Source of the DNA: Lewinellaceae bacterium
GTDB lineage: Bacteria; Bacteroidota; Bacteroidia; Chitinophagales; Saprospiraceae
Direction of reading: 5' to 3'
Length of the DNA: 64,000 nt
Assembly: GCA_020636005.1 (NCBI GenBank)
Contig: JACJYR010000003.1
Location: forward strand, 806,001-870,000
Shown: positions 23,740 to 33,777 of the stretch, piece by piece
How the letters are laid out: every line of letters begins with the position of its first letter
Numbering within the stretch: the stretch's first letter is position 1
Notes under the pieces: model-generated
Seen by the model: the letters and a program-made list of their open reading frames with translations, nothing else
Database searches by the model: none
What the model was told of the DNA's origin: nothing
Translations under genes and position numbers: made by a program

Positions 23740-26700
23740 ATGGAAAACCTTTCCTCGAAGAAAATTAGCCAATGCTGTTTGTTGGCCTTCTCCATTTTAT
23801 TTTCAGCCAATAGCATATTCGCCCAGGATATGGAAGTGACGGACGCCACTACCCCACCCCTGACGCCGGAAAACCTCATCACCAATATTTTCCTTGGCGA
23901 AGGCGTGGAAGTGTTGGATGTTACTTACGAAGGCGACCCCATCGCCGTGGGCTATTTTAAAGATGGGGAACAGGAAGTAGGCATAGAACGGGGCATCATC
24001 ATGACATCGGGCCGGGCCTCCTCCACAAATTGCAACGGGCCATTTGGTGCCAACTGCCTGGGAAACAACTTTGCCAGCAGCCCCAACAACAGCAATGCCG
24101 CAGATGCCGACCTGACATCCATCGCCAGCGGCAACCTGAACGATGTGGCCAAATTTACCATCACCTTCATCCCAACTGCCGACACGCTGCGTTTCAAGTA
24201 TGTGTTCGCCTCGGAGGAATACCCCGAGTGGGCCTGTAGCGCCTACAACGACGTCTTTGGTTTTTTTATCCACGGGCCTGGCATCACCGGCCCGTTTCAA
24301 AACAATGCTAAAAATATTGCCCTGATACCTGGCACGAACACCCCCGTGTCTATCAATAATATCCATCCTCAAAACGGCCCTGGCTGCAACCCCACCTTTG
24401 CCCAGTTTTACAACAACAACGATTTCATGCCCCTCCAGCCCGTTTATGACGGATACCTGGATGTATTCATTGCCGAGGCCATTGTTATTCCCTGCGAAAC
24501 CTACACCATCAAGCTTTCGGTGGCCGATGTTGGCGACGATGCCTACGATACCGGGGTTTTCCTGGAAGCAAAAAGCTTCGGTACCGGCTCCCTCAAAGTG
24601 GAGACCGCCACGGTAAGCCTGGACGGAACGATGGCCGAGGGCTGTTCCAATGGTACTATTTCCTTTTCACTGCCCAACCCTGCCGAATCAGATTTCCCCC
24701 TCGACTATACCATCCTCGGCACCGCCACCAACGGTGTGGATTATATACAAATACCGACGGGGCTTTTCATCCCCCAGGGCGATAGCAGCATTACCGTTGA
24801 TATTGTCGCTCTTGAGGATGGGATAGCCGAGAATCTCGAAAGTATTGGCATTGACATACAAAGGGATATTTGCAACAGGGACACGTTCTGGATATTTATC
24901 AGGGACAATGAAATATTGCCGCCGGATTTGGGGCCCGATACTACCGTATGCCTGTTGGACTCCATTCGTTTGGATGGCACCCTGCCAATTCCGTTGCCTG
25001 ATCCTCCCACCTTTACCAATAGCCAGGATATGGATTTCGATGAAACGGTGCCTTTGTACTCCCCTATCCTGGTGGCCGGGGTGCAGCCAGTCACGCTGGG
25101 CCCGGGTGTCATCAAATCCGTTTGTGTCAATATCCAGCACAAGTTTGTGGACGACCTGGATATATACCTCCTTTCTCCAGGCGGCCAATTTATTGCGTTG
25201 AGTACCGACAATGGTTCCAATTGCGACAATTACAACAATGTCTGTTTCACCCCAGATGCTACCCAACCCATAAACTTCGTTTACCCGTGGCCTACCTGTT
25301 CGGCTGGTGGGGAACCTGCTTTTTCCAATGGCACTTTCCTGCCGGAAGGTGTCTGGAGCGACTTGTGGGATGGCAACTTCCCCACCAACGGCACCTGGCA
25401 ATTGCTGATCATTGACGACTCGCCAGGATTCGACGGCACGCTGCTGGACTGGACGATCACCTTCGAGCCTTTGTATAAAATTGATTATCAATGGGAACCT
25501 ACCGATGGCCTTAGCTGTGCCGATTGCCCCGATCCAATGGCATCGCCCCAGCAAACCACCACCTATACGCTGACCGCTTCGGATTCTTATGGGTGTACTG
25601 TTTCCGATTCAATTACCATCGAGGTCAAGGACATCCTGCCGGCGCCCGATGTGCTTTGCAGCAACGTTACGCCGAGCACCATTACTTTTGATTGGAGCAA
25701 TGTGCCAGGTGCGGCAAGCTATCAGGTCAGCATCAACGGCGGGCCATTTGTCAACCCCAACAATGGGCAGCTTTCCCACCTGATCAGCGGCCTGACCCTG
25801 GAAGACACGATCACCATTGCCGTTTTCGCCATTAGTGATTGCAATGGTGAAATTGGCACGGCCACCTGCAGCACACCTGCCTGTGATGCCCCTCAGATTT
25901 CAGTGGACGCTGTACAAGGAGTTGACTGCCCGGGGGATAGCAATGGCTTACTCACCCTTTCTGCCAGTGGTGGCAATGGTGGCCCATATACCTATCAGTT
26001 GGGCTCTGTTTCAAACGCCACCGGTGTCTTCACAGGCCTGGCCGCAGGCACTTATCAGGCCCTGGCATTCGACAACCTGAATTGTGGCAATTCCATTCAG
26101 GTCGTTATTGGGCAGCCGGATCCCATCCTGCTGCAGGAAGTGGTCGTCAATCCAATTTCCTGCAACGGCCAGGACGACGGATCCCTCACGGTTTCCGTGG
26201 AAGGTGGGGTGCATCCCTATACATTCAATTGGAATGGCAACCAGGGCGACTCCATTGCCATCAACCTCGGCCCCGGACTTCAGGCGGTGGTGGTCACGGA
26301 TGCCAATGGTTGTTCTTCCTCGCTCGACTTTACCCTTGACGCACCAGACCCGCTCCTTTTGAACACGCAGGCTGACAGTGCGAAATGTTTTGGTACCAAT
26401 ACCGGCATTGTGCTGGCGTTGGCAAGTGGTGGCACCGAGCCTTTCCAGTTCCAATGGGATGCTGCCGCCAACAATGCAACGACTGATTTGGTGGAAAACC
26501 TTGCCGCAGGCACTTATACCGTGGTCGTCACCGATCTGAACGGATGCCAGGCCACTGCATTGGCACAGGTAAATGAACCGGCTGAGTTGATCCTATCTGT
26601 CACGGGCAATGATCTGTTTTGTGCCAGTTCACCGACCGGCGACGCTACGGCCATTGCAAATGGCGGGGTGCCCGGCTATTCGTTTGCCTGGAGCAATGGT

Positions 26701-29226
26701 GCCCAAACTGCTACCATCACCAATTTGGGTGCAGGTGGATATTCCGTCACGGTCACGGACCTGAAAGGATGTACCGCTGAAGATTCCGTTATTATTTCCT
26801 CACCTGTCCCCATCGAAGTTTTCCTTACTGCAACAGATGCGCTGTGTTTCGGTGGTACCAGTGGGGTTGTTACCGCCGATTATACCGGCGGAACGTCCCC
26901 TTATGGTTTCTTGTGGAGCAATGGTGCGGGCAGTGCCAACCTTTTTGGCGTTGTGGCAGGCACTTATTGCCTGACCGTCAGCGATGCCCAGGGTTGTACC
27001 GGGTCTTCCTGTATTGATGTCCTGCAACCGGACGAGTTAGTTTTGTCCACCAACCTGACCAATGCCGGTTGTAGCGGAGGTTCGCAGGGAATGATTGACC
27101 TTTCGGTAAATGGCGGCACTGCACCATTTAATTATCAATGGAGCAATGGCCAGTTCATCGAAGATATCACAGGCCTGGAAGCAGGAGATTACGAAGTCAC
27201 TGTCGGCGATGCGAACAATTGTACAGCTACCATCGCTGCGACCATTCAGGAAACCCCACCGATAGACATCACTTTCCAACCTGTGGATGCTAGCTGTTTT
27301 GGCGGCAACAATGGCAGCGTGGAGGCAACGGTAACGGGCGGTGCAGGCAACTTCACCTTTGCATGGACTGGCCCCAATGGCTATACTTCTACTTCCCAAA
27401 ACCCCGATGATTTTCCGGCGGGTACTTTTACACTTGTGGTACAAGACCAAACGGGATGTACCGCCCAGGAAAGTTTGGACATTTCGCAGCCCGCCTCTGC
27501 TGTGTCCGTGTCCATTTCTCCTCCAGGTGAAATTTGCTTTGGTGCAACCAATGGCACAGCATCTGCAACGGCTTCCGGCGGCACAGTCCCCTACTCTTTC
27601 GCCTGGAGCAACGGGCAAACAACCGCCACGGCTTCTGCCCTGCCAGCCGGTTCATACACCCTTACCGTCACTGATGGCAACGGTTGCGAAGTGACTGCCT
27701 CGGTGCCTATCGAACAACAAGGTGAATTGTCAGTCGTACTTGCCCAAACACCGGCAGCCTGCAATAATGGCTCGGATGGCACGGCCAGCATTGAAAATGT
27801 TTTCCAGGGAACCACGCCGCTCCCCTTACCCGGTTTGGAGATAACATGGAACACGGGCAACCAAAACACACCCAACGTTGACGGCCTTACAGGTGGCCAG
27901 TCTTACACAGTTACTGTGACCAATGATTTGGGATGCACGGCGACCGGGAGCATCGAAATCGGCAACCCGGCTGCGGTACAGGCCTCCATTCAATCAACTA
28001 CCGACGTGAGCTGTGCTGCAGGCAGGGATGGAACTGCTACTGTTAGCGCTTCCGGCGGCAACAACCCTTACACCTACCTATGGGGCAGCAACGCCACCAG
28101 CCAAACAACTGCCACCGCTACCGGATTGGCAGCCGGCAATTTTACCGTAACGATAACCGATGCCACGGGGTGTACAGCTGCTGCTACAGCTACCCTTAGT
28201 GAGCCACCGGCTTTGGACATCCGTTTTGAAAACACCGAGACAAGCTGCTATGGACTCGCTGACGGGAAAACAACTGCAATAGCCAGTGGGGGATCACCAG
28301 GCTATTCTCTCAATTGGTCAACCGGTGACAACGGGTCAATCCTTGACAACCTCCCAGCCGGCACCTATCAGGTAACACTGACCGATTCCAAAGGATGTAC
28401 CCTGGCAGCAACTACCGAGATTGAGCAACCCGGGGCTTTGACAGCAACTTATTCCGTTGAACCAGTCTCCTGTTTTGGCTACAAAGACGGCAGAATCCAA
28501 ATCGTGCCCACAGGTGGCGCCCTGCCCTACCGGTACCGGCTAAATGGCGGCGCACCAATAGCCAGTTCCACCCTGATTGCCCTGCCACCCGATGTTTATC
28601 AGGTGACCATCAGCGATAATAACGGGTGCCAATATGAAATCAATGATATAGAAGTACAGGAACCACCGGCACTTATCCTTGATTTGGGGCCAGATACCAT
28701 TGTGGATTACGGGACTGATCTGGAAATCAATCCTACCTTGCTCAACCCTGTCATTCCTGTTAGCTATTTTTGGTATTCCAACAACCCTCAAACCCCGCCA
28801 TTGGACAATGCGGCAGGCATTGGCGCTTTCTACGTTGAAAGCCCAACCAGCGTCACCCTTACCGTCACTGACCAAAACGGCTGTACCGCAGAGGATCTGA
28901 TCAATATTTTTGTGACCAAATTCCGAAGCGTCGAAGTGCCCACAGGCTTTGCACCGGGCCTGGGCGGCAGCTCCCTCAACGATGCCCTTCATGTTCATGG
29001 CAACTCCAAACTAGTAAAATCCATTCGACTGTTCAGGGTATTTGATCGGTGGGGAGGCATATTGTACGAGGCTGGAAATTTTGACATCAATGACACTTCC
29101 GTTGGTTGGGATGGCACTTTCAAAGGTAAGGAAATGCCGGCGGGTGTGTACGGTTGGTACCTGGAGGTTGATTATGTGGACAACACGGTGGAGGCCTACA
29201 AAGGGAACACTACTTTGATTCGATGA
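23740..29226 (+). CDS. Giant secreted adhesin: choice-of-anchor L, P-domain, 12 SprB repeats, T9SS C-terminus
   Basis: An 1828-residue extracellular protein. Signal peptide LLAFSILFSANSIFAQ is followed by a choice-of-anchor-L-type domain (about 35-290, NLITNIFLGEGVEVLD..., FKYVFASEEYPEW) and a Calx-beta-like strand region (about 295-395). Next come a proprotein convertase P-domain (about 435-580, VDDLDIYLLSPGG) and an FN3-like segment. Then there are 12 tandem SprB-type repeats of about 75 residues (about 720-1645), each with CxG..dG.....GG..PY...W and AGtYtvtVtD.nGC. The end (VPTGFAPG...FDRWGG...WDGTFKGKEMPAGVYGWYL) is the gliding motility-associated type B T9SS signal. SprB-like proteins act as mobile cell-surface adhesins. 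ATG at 23740 is preferred over TTG at 23737. Confidence 0.9.
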   Translation: MENLSSKKISQCCLLAFSILFSANSIFAQDMEVTDATTPPLTPENLITNIFLGEGVEVLDVTYEGDPIAVGYFKDGEQEVGIERGIIMTSGRASSTNCNGPFGANCLGNNFASSPNNSNAADADLTSIASGNLNDVAKFTITFIPTADTLRFKYVFASEEYPEWACSAYNDVFGFFIHGPGITGPFQNNAKNIALIPGTNTPVSINNIHPQNGPGCNPTFAQFYNNNDFMPLQPVYDGYLDVFIAEAIVIPCETYTIKLSVADVGDDAYDTGVFLEAKSFGTGSLKVETATVSLDGTMAEGCSNGTISFSLPNPAESDFPLDYTILGTATNGVDYIQIPTGLFIPQGDSSITVDIVALEDGIAENLESIGIDIQRDICNRDTFWIFIRDNEILPPDLGPDTTVCLLDSIRLDGTLPIPLPDPPTFTNSQDMDFDETVPLYSPILVAGVQPVTLGPGVIKSVCVNIQHKFVDDLDIYLLSPGGQFIALSTDNGSNCDNYNNVCFTPDATQPINFVYPWPTCSAGGEPAFSNGTFLPEGVWSDLWDGNFPTNGTWQLLIIDDSPGFDGTLLDWTITFEPLYKIDYQWEPTDGLSCADCPDPMASPQQTTTYTLTASDSYGCTVSDSITIEVKDILPAPDVLCSNVTPSTITFDWSNVPGAASYQVSINGGPFVNPNNGQLSHLISGLTLEDTITIAVFAISDCNGEIGTATCSTPACDAPQISVDAVQGVDCPGDSNGLLTLSASGGNGGPYTYQLGSVSNATGVFTGLAAGTYQALAFDNLNCGNSIQVVIGQPDPILLQEVVVNPISCNGQDDGSLTVSVEGGVHPYTFNWNGNQGDSIAINLGPGLQAVVVTDANGCSSSLDFTLDAPDPLLLNTQADSAKCFGTNTGIVLALASGGTEPFQFQWDAAANNATTDLVENLAAGTYTVVVTDLNGCQATALAQVNEPAELILSVTGNDLFCASSPTGDATAIANGGVPGYSFAWSNGAQTATITNLGAGGYSVTVTDLKGCTAEDSVIISSPVPIEVFLTATDALCFGGTSGVVTADYTGGTSPYGFLWSNGAGSANLFGVVAGTYCLTVSDAQGCTGSSCIDVLQPDELVLSTNLTNAGCSGGSQGMIDLSVNGGTAPFNYQWSNGQFIEDITGLEAGDYEVTVGDANNCTATIAATIQETPPIDITFQPVDASCFGGNNGSVEATVTGGAGNFTFAWTGPNGYTSTSQNPDDFPAGTFTLVVQDQTGCTAQESLDISQPASAVSVSISPPGEICFGATNGTASATASGGTVPYSFAWSNGQTTATASALPAGSYTLTVTDGNGCEVTASVPIEQQGELSVVLAQTPAACNNGSDGTASIENVFQGTTPLPLPGLEITWNTGNQNTPNVDGLTGGQSYTVTVTNDLGCTATGSIEIGNPAAVQASIQSTTDVSCAAGRDGTATVSASGGNNPYTYLWGSNATSQTTATATGLAAGNFTVTITDATGCTAAATATLSEPPALDIRFENTETSCYGLADGKTTAIASGGSPGYSLNWSTGDNGSILDNLPAGTYQVTLTDSKGCTLAATTEIEQPGALTATYSVEPVSCFGYKDGRIQIVPTGGALPYRYRLNGGAPIASSTLIALPPDVYQVTISDNNGCQYEINDIEVQEPPALILDLGPDTIVDYGTDLEINPTLLNPVIPVSYFWYSNNPQTPPLDNAAGIGAFYVESPTSVTLTVTDQNGCTAEDLINIFVTKFRSVEVPTGFAPGLGGSSLNDALHVHGNSKLVKSIRLFRVFDRWGGILYEAGNFDINDTSVGWDGTFKGKEMPAGVYGWYLEVDYVDNTVEAYKGNTTLIR
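25894..28676 (+). repeat. Coding array of 12 SprB-type repeats
   Basis: Twelve units of about 225 bases within the adhesin gene. Protein similarity is clear but nucleotide identity between units is modest, so the array is old and not a recent expansion. Unit 9 carries an insert of about 8 residues between its core strands. Confidence 0.8.
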
Positions 29227-29349
29227 GCAATTTTCAAAGAGCGGTTTTCTTCCCATTCCAGTGTACAATCGTATTAATCCAATGGGGAGGCAAAAGGGAG
29301 AGAATAATTTAATCTTTAGTCAGTATCCTTTTCGTAAGGATCGTGGTAT

Positions 29350-32133
29350 ATGATGCGAGCAATTGCCAGTCTGTTATTTTCGACCCTTTTCCTTAGCCTT
29401 ATTGGCCAGGTAACCGAGGTGCCAAAAATACTGCAGTTCAGCAAAAAAGAGTACCTGGCACAGAACCAAAACTGGGACATCGCACAAGGGAAGGATCACC
29501 TTATGTACTTTGCCAATACGGGCGGGCTATTAATGTACGACGGGGTAAGGTGGGTTTTGGAAAAACTGCCGCACAAACAAGTCATACGCTCAGTATTTTG
29601 CTCAACAGACGGAAGGATATACACGGGTGCTTATGGAGCCGCAGGGTATTGGGAAAAGGGAAACAAAAACCGCCTGAAATACACTTCTTTGCTGGACACC
29701 ATCCCGGTCGAACAAGCCAGTACCGAAGAATATTGGCATATCGTTCAGGTTGGGAAGGCGGTCATCTTCCAGTCCTTTTCGCTGATTATCGTTTTTGATG
29801 GTGAAAAAACCAGGGCAATCAAGCCCCCTGGCAATACCATGTTTGCACAATTGGTCGGCAACCAACTGATACTGCCGACCATTTACGACGGCCTTTTCTA
29901 TTTCAGCCCCAATGGCAGTTTCAATAAAATATCCGGCAGCGAGATTTTTTCCGGAAAAAGGGTCGCTTCCATTTTGCCGGCCCAACAAGGCGGTTTCCTG
30001 GTTTGTACCCAAAACAGCGGTATCTATGCCTTCCAGGATGGCCATTTCACTCAATGGAAATCCAATGTAAACGAGGAGCTTGAAAAATGGCAACTCAACA
30101 AGGCCATCCAAATGGCCAACGGCGACTATGTTTTCGGGACTATCCTTAACGGCATTTTTGTCACCGATCGCAACGGCACTATCCGCTATCACATCAACAA
30201 AGAAAACGGACTTCAAAACAACACCGTCCTGTCCCTTTTTGAAGACGAGGCGAACAACCTATGGGTCGGCATGGACAAAGGCATAGACCTTGTCGCCATG
30301 AATTCACCCCTGATTTTTTACCAGGACAAATCGGGCGAAATAGGGACGGTTTACGCTGCCCTACTCTTCGAGCACCGCCTTTACATTGGCAGCAACCAGG
30401 GTTTGTTCTACAAGCCGTTCCCGCCGGCAGCCCATGAAACCTTCACGCTGGTAAACGGAACACAGGGCCAGGTGTGGCAACTGAAAGCATTTGACAACCA
30501 ACTTATCGGGGGGCACAACGCCGGCACCTTTTGTATCAAAAACGGCCAGCCTGCCTTTCTGACCACCCGCACAGGCAGCTACTGTTCAGTTGCCCATCCT
30601 ACCCAGAACAACTTGCTGCTACAGGGGACTTATACCGGGATAATCGTATTGGAGAAAAATGCCAAGGGCGAATGGGCCTTCCGCAACGAATTGGCTGGGT
30701 ACAACCAACCGGCCCGGAGCCTGTGTTTTGATGCACAAGGGCATCTGTGGGTCAAACAACCCAGGAACAACCTGACCATGTTGACCCTGGACAAAGATGC
30801 AAGGCAGGTGTCGGGCCTGAAGGCTTTTGAAAACGGCGAAGATTTCCATTCGAAGCTTTACCTGGAACTGTTAAAATTCGGACCCGACTTTTTCATCCAG
30901 GCAGACTCTCTTTTCCTGCAATTAGACCCAACCAGCGAGACACTAAGGTTTGCAAAGCTCCCTGACAATATCCATCAACAACCAGCTAATTTCAAGTTGG
31001 TGCCTGGAAAAGCGGGCGAATGGTTCAAGGTTTTTCCGAACAAGGTAGTATTCATACAGGAAGACAAAGCGACTGAACTGTACGTTACCCTACCGTTTGA
31101 CAACGAACAAATCATCCCGCTCAACGACTCTATTTATTTGTTTTGCGAGGAAGAAGGATATGGCCTGTTCAACACCCGGCTGACAGGCCAATACCCTGCC
31201 CGTGTTTTAACAGATCCTTTCATTACGGCAGTTTTCATCCATGGCGATAGCTCCTTGCTCCAAAATGGTGGCAACGGGGGCAAGCTAATGATACTCCAAC
31301 CCTGGGAAAACAATCTCAAATTTAATTTCACACAGCCCCTGTACTTGCGCCAGCCCGATCTGCGCTACCGTTTATCGGGTTTTGATGAAAAATGGTCGCC
31401 CTTCGGCAATATCTATGAAAAGGAATATACCAATCTGCCTCCGGGGAAATATGCCTTCGAAGTAGAAGCGCAGGACAGCGGCAAGTCGTGCTCATTTGAC
31501 TTTGTTATACGAAAACGATGGTACCAGGCGCTCTGGTTAAAAATCATATCGGTGTTGCTCGTTTTGTTGTTTTCCCGGCTGTTGGTGAAAATACACGACC
31601 ACCGGCTGGACATGCAAAAAAGAAAGCTGCAATTGGAAAAAGAACGGGAACTCCAGCAGCAGCGAATCCAGGCCCGGAACGAGCGGTTGCAGGATGAGAT
31701 TTTGAACAAAAACAGAAAACTGGCCGACTCAACCATGGAACTGGTGAGAAAAAACGAGATGCTGCAAAAAATCAAGGATGACTTGACGAAGCTGGAGTCG
31801 GCAAAAGAAAACGAACGCCCCGTCAAGGCCATCCGGCACCTGAGCCACCTGATCGACAGCCATATCAACAGTGACGACGATTGGAAAGTCTTCGAGTCCA
31901 ATTTCAACCTGCTCCACGACCAATTTTTCAAAAGGCTAAAAGAAACCTATCCCCATTTGACACCTGGCGACCTCCGGCTGGCAGCCTACCTAAAGATGAA
32001 CTTGTCTTCCAAGGAAATCGCCTCCCTGCTCAACATCTCTGTCAGGGGAATAGAAAACAAAAGATACCGCCTCCGCACCAAAATGAACCTCGACAAGGAA
32101 GTAAATCTGACAGAATTCCTGATGGAATTTTAG
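29350..32133 (+). CDS. SusR-like membrane regulator: propeller sensor, YYY domain, LuxR-type HTH
   Basis: A 927-residue sensor-regulator. A signal/anchor sequence (residues 1-20) precedes a periplasmic beta-propeller of two-component-regulator-type repeats (DGRIYTGAYGAAGYWE, DEANNLWVGMDKGIDLV). Then a Y_Y_Y domain (about 655-725, LRYRLSGFDEKWSPF, YTNLPPGKYAFEVEA) leads to one transmembrane helix (WLKIISVLLVLLFSRLLV) and a coiled coil. The C-terminal LuxR-type helix-turn-helix is about 860-927 (LTPGDLRLAAYLKMNLSSKEIASLLNISVRGI). No kinase is present, so ligand binding outside is coupled directly to DNA binding inside, as in SusR. It faces the SusD/SusC genes and is their likely regulator. Confidence 0.85.
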   Translation: MMRAIASLLFSTLFLSLIGQVTEVPKILQFSKKEYLAQNQNWDIAQGKDHLMYFANTGGLLMYDGVRWVLEKLPHKQVIRSVFCSTDGRIYTGAYGAAGYWEKGNKNRLKYTSLLDTIPVEQASTEEYWHIVQVGKAVIFQSFSLIIVFDGEKTRAIKPPGNTMFAQLVGNQLILPTIYDGLFYFSPNGSFNKISGSEIFSGKRVASILPAQQGGFLVCTQNSGIYAFQDGHFTQWKSNVNEELEKWQLNKAIQMANGDYVFGTILNGIFVTDRNGTIRYHINKENGLQNNTVLSLFEDEANNLWVGMDKGIDLVAMNSPLIFYQDKSGEIGTVYAALLFEHRLYIGSNQGLFYKPFPPAAHETFTLVNGTQGQVWQLKAFDNQLIGGHNAGTFCIKNGQPAFLTTRTGSYCSVAHPTQNNLLLQGTYTGIIVLEKNAKGEWAFRNELAGYNQPARSLCFDAQGHLWVKQPRNNLTMLTLDKDARQVSGLKAFENGEDFHSKLYLELLKFGPDFFIQADSLFLQLDPTSETLRFAKLPDNIHQQPANFKLVPGKAGEWFKVFPNKVVFIQEDKATELYVTLPFDNEQIIPLNDSIYLFCEEEGYGLFNTRLTGQYPARVLTDPFITAVFIHGDSSLLQNGGNGGKLMILQPWENNLKFNFTQPLYLRQPDLRYRLSGFDEKWSPFGNIYEKEYTNLPPGKYAFEVEAQDSGKSCSFDFVIRKRWYQALWLKIISVLLVLLFSRLLVKIHDHRLDMQKRKLQLEKERELQQQRIQARNERLQDEILNKNRKLADSTMELVRKNEMLQKIKDDLTKLESAKENERPVKAIRHLSHLIDSHINSDDDWKVFESNFNLLHDQFFKRLKETYPHLTPGDLRLAAYLKMNLSSKEIASLLNISVRGIENKRYRLRTKMNLDKEVNLTEFLMEF

Positions 32134-32163
32134 CTGGCTTTTTCGGGAGCCAAAACACCCTGT

Positions 32164-32212
32164 AAAAAAAACGGGGGAGATCGGGCAATCCCGATCTCCC
32201 CCCGTTTTTTTT
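32164..32212. terminator. Bidirectional terminator between the regulator and susD genes
   Basis: A 15-bp stem (ACGGGGGAGATCGGG with its inverse, one extra C on the right arm) and a CAAT loop, flanked by an A tract on the left and a T tract on the right. It serves both convergent transcripts. Confidence 0.9.
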
Positions 32213-32225
32213 AAGCAAAAAATGA

Positions 32226-33722
32226 CTAATAGCCTTGATTCTGAACCAGGTTGCCCCCCGTCAAATCAATTTCAGATTGGGGCAATGGAAGAAGCTCGTG
32301 CTTGGCATCCACAAAATTTTTGCCGGCGGCCCGCATCACCTCCCCAGCTATCCCCCAGCGCAGCAGGTCGAACCAGCGATGCTGTTCCATGGCCAGTTCT
32401 ACCCGGCGCTCGTGGCGGATTTTCTCACGCAACTCAGCCTGGTCGGTGGTGGTCACTTCAGGCAGGATGAAGTTGTTGCTGCCTCTAGCCCTTTTACGCA
32501 CCTGTTCGAGATAGCCGAGTGCATCGGCGGCCTTGCCGTTTTCGTTGAGTGCCTCGGCGGCTATCAGCAGGATATCGGCGTAGCGCAACAGGCGCAAGTT
32601 TCCGGGACCGTTATCCTGCAGGCCGGCATGGGCAGGCACCCAGGCTTTTTGGTTGTATCGTTCGTTCAGGACGTCGGGGTTGTCTTCCACGATAGTTGCG
32701 CCATCGGGCAGCACTTCACCCACGTAGATAATGGTGGCCTGGCGGCGGGGGTCACCGGGTTCGTAGGCTGCCACCAGGTCGTCGCTGGGCCGGTTGAAGC
32801 CCCATCCCAGGTTGGGCACGCCACGCACCCCTTGAATCATGTTGTACGGGGTGGCGCCTGGCCCGGCTACCGAAGCCTGCAGGGCAGCCGCTCCGATTTC
32901 AAAGACGCTTTCTTTGCCGTTTTCCCCGACAGGCAGGAAGTTGTCGCCGTAGCGGTCCAACAGGCTGTATTCCCCAGAGTTGATGGCCTCCAGTGCAAAT
33001 TTTTCGGCATTGGTAAAATCGTGTTTTACCAGGTACAGTTTGGCCAGAATGCCCCTTGCGGCACCCTTGGTGGCCCTGCCGAGATCCTTGCTGGTGTATT
33101 CCGATTTTTCAGGCAGGTCCGCAATGGCGTCCAGCAGATCCTGTTCGATGGTGTCATAGACCGATTCTACTGGCTGGCGCACCTGTGTCAGGTATTCATC
33201 GTCGTTCAGTTGGCGGGTGATAATGGGCAGTGGGCCATACCACTGCACCAGCCGAAGGTAACAATATGCACGGAGGAATTTTGCCTCGCCGATGAGCCTG
33301 GCCCTTAGTTTCTCGTCCATCTCCGGCACTTTCGGGATGTTTTCAATGGCAACGTTTGCCCTGAAAATCGTCCTGTAATTACCACTCCAGGATTGTTGAA
33401 ACGCCTGGTTGGTAGCATCGAAGGTGAAATTGTCCAAATCCAGCACATACTGCGCATCATTCGGTGTGCTACCTTTATCAGCGTCATCGCTGATGATGTC
33501 TGTAATACCTATCCAGGGGAAGGCGCACATCTCCCACGAGCGGAAATTGCTGTAAATGGCATTAACGGATTCTTGGGCCTGCTCCCCATTTTCAAAAAAG
33601 GTATCGAAGGTCAGTTGCCCCTTCGGCTTTCGTTCCAGAAAGTCTTTTTGGCAACCAGCCGCCATAAAAACAGCGATGAAAAGGAACAGCCATTTTTTAG
33701 GAAATAAACTATTTGTACGCAT
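32226..33722 (-). CDS. SusD/RagB family outer membrane lipoprotein
   Basis: A 498-residue glycan-capturing lipoprotein that lids a SusC transporter. The signal and lipobox are FLFIAVFMAAGC, followed by QKDFLERKPKGQLT, the usual SusD start. TPR-like helices carry FLRAYCYLRLVQWYGPLPII, and the C-terminal segment is LRYADILLIAAEALNE through LLPLPQSEIDLTGGNLVQNQGY, both typical of SusD. Start M at 33722 is chosen because the 67 upstream residues are the complement of the SusC 3' end and not a signal peptide. SusC lies 55 bases upstream on the same strand. Confidence 0.93.
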   Translation of the reverse strand: MRTNSLFPKKWLFLFIAVFMAAGCQKDFLERKPKGQLTFDTFFENGEQAQESVNAIYSNFRSWEMCAFPWIGITDIISDDADKGSTPNDAQYVLDLDNFTFDATNQAFQQSWSGNYRTIFRANVAIENIPKVPEMDEKLRARLIGEAKFLRAYCYLRLVQWYGPLPIITRQLNDDEYLTQVRQPVESVYDTIEQDLLDAIADLPEKSEYTSKDLGRATKGAARGILAKLYLVKHDFTNAEKFALEAINSGEYSLLDRYGDNFLPVGENGKESVFEIGAAALQASVAGPGATPYNMIQGVRGVPNLGWGFNRPSDDLVAAYEPGDPRRQATIIYVGEVLPDGATIVEDNPDVLNERYNQKAWVPAHAGLQDNGPGNLRLLRYADILLIAAEALNENGKAADALGYLEQVRKRARGSNNFILPEVTTTDQAELREKIRHERRVELAMEQHRWFDLLRWGIAGEVMRAAGKNFVDAKHELLPLPQSEIDLTGGNLVQNQGY

Positions 33723-33777
33723 GACCAAATTTTTTTTATGATGAAAAAAGACCATCCTGGTTTTCAGCAGATGCTGC

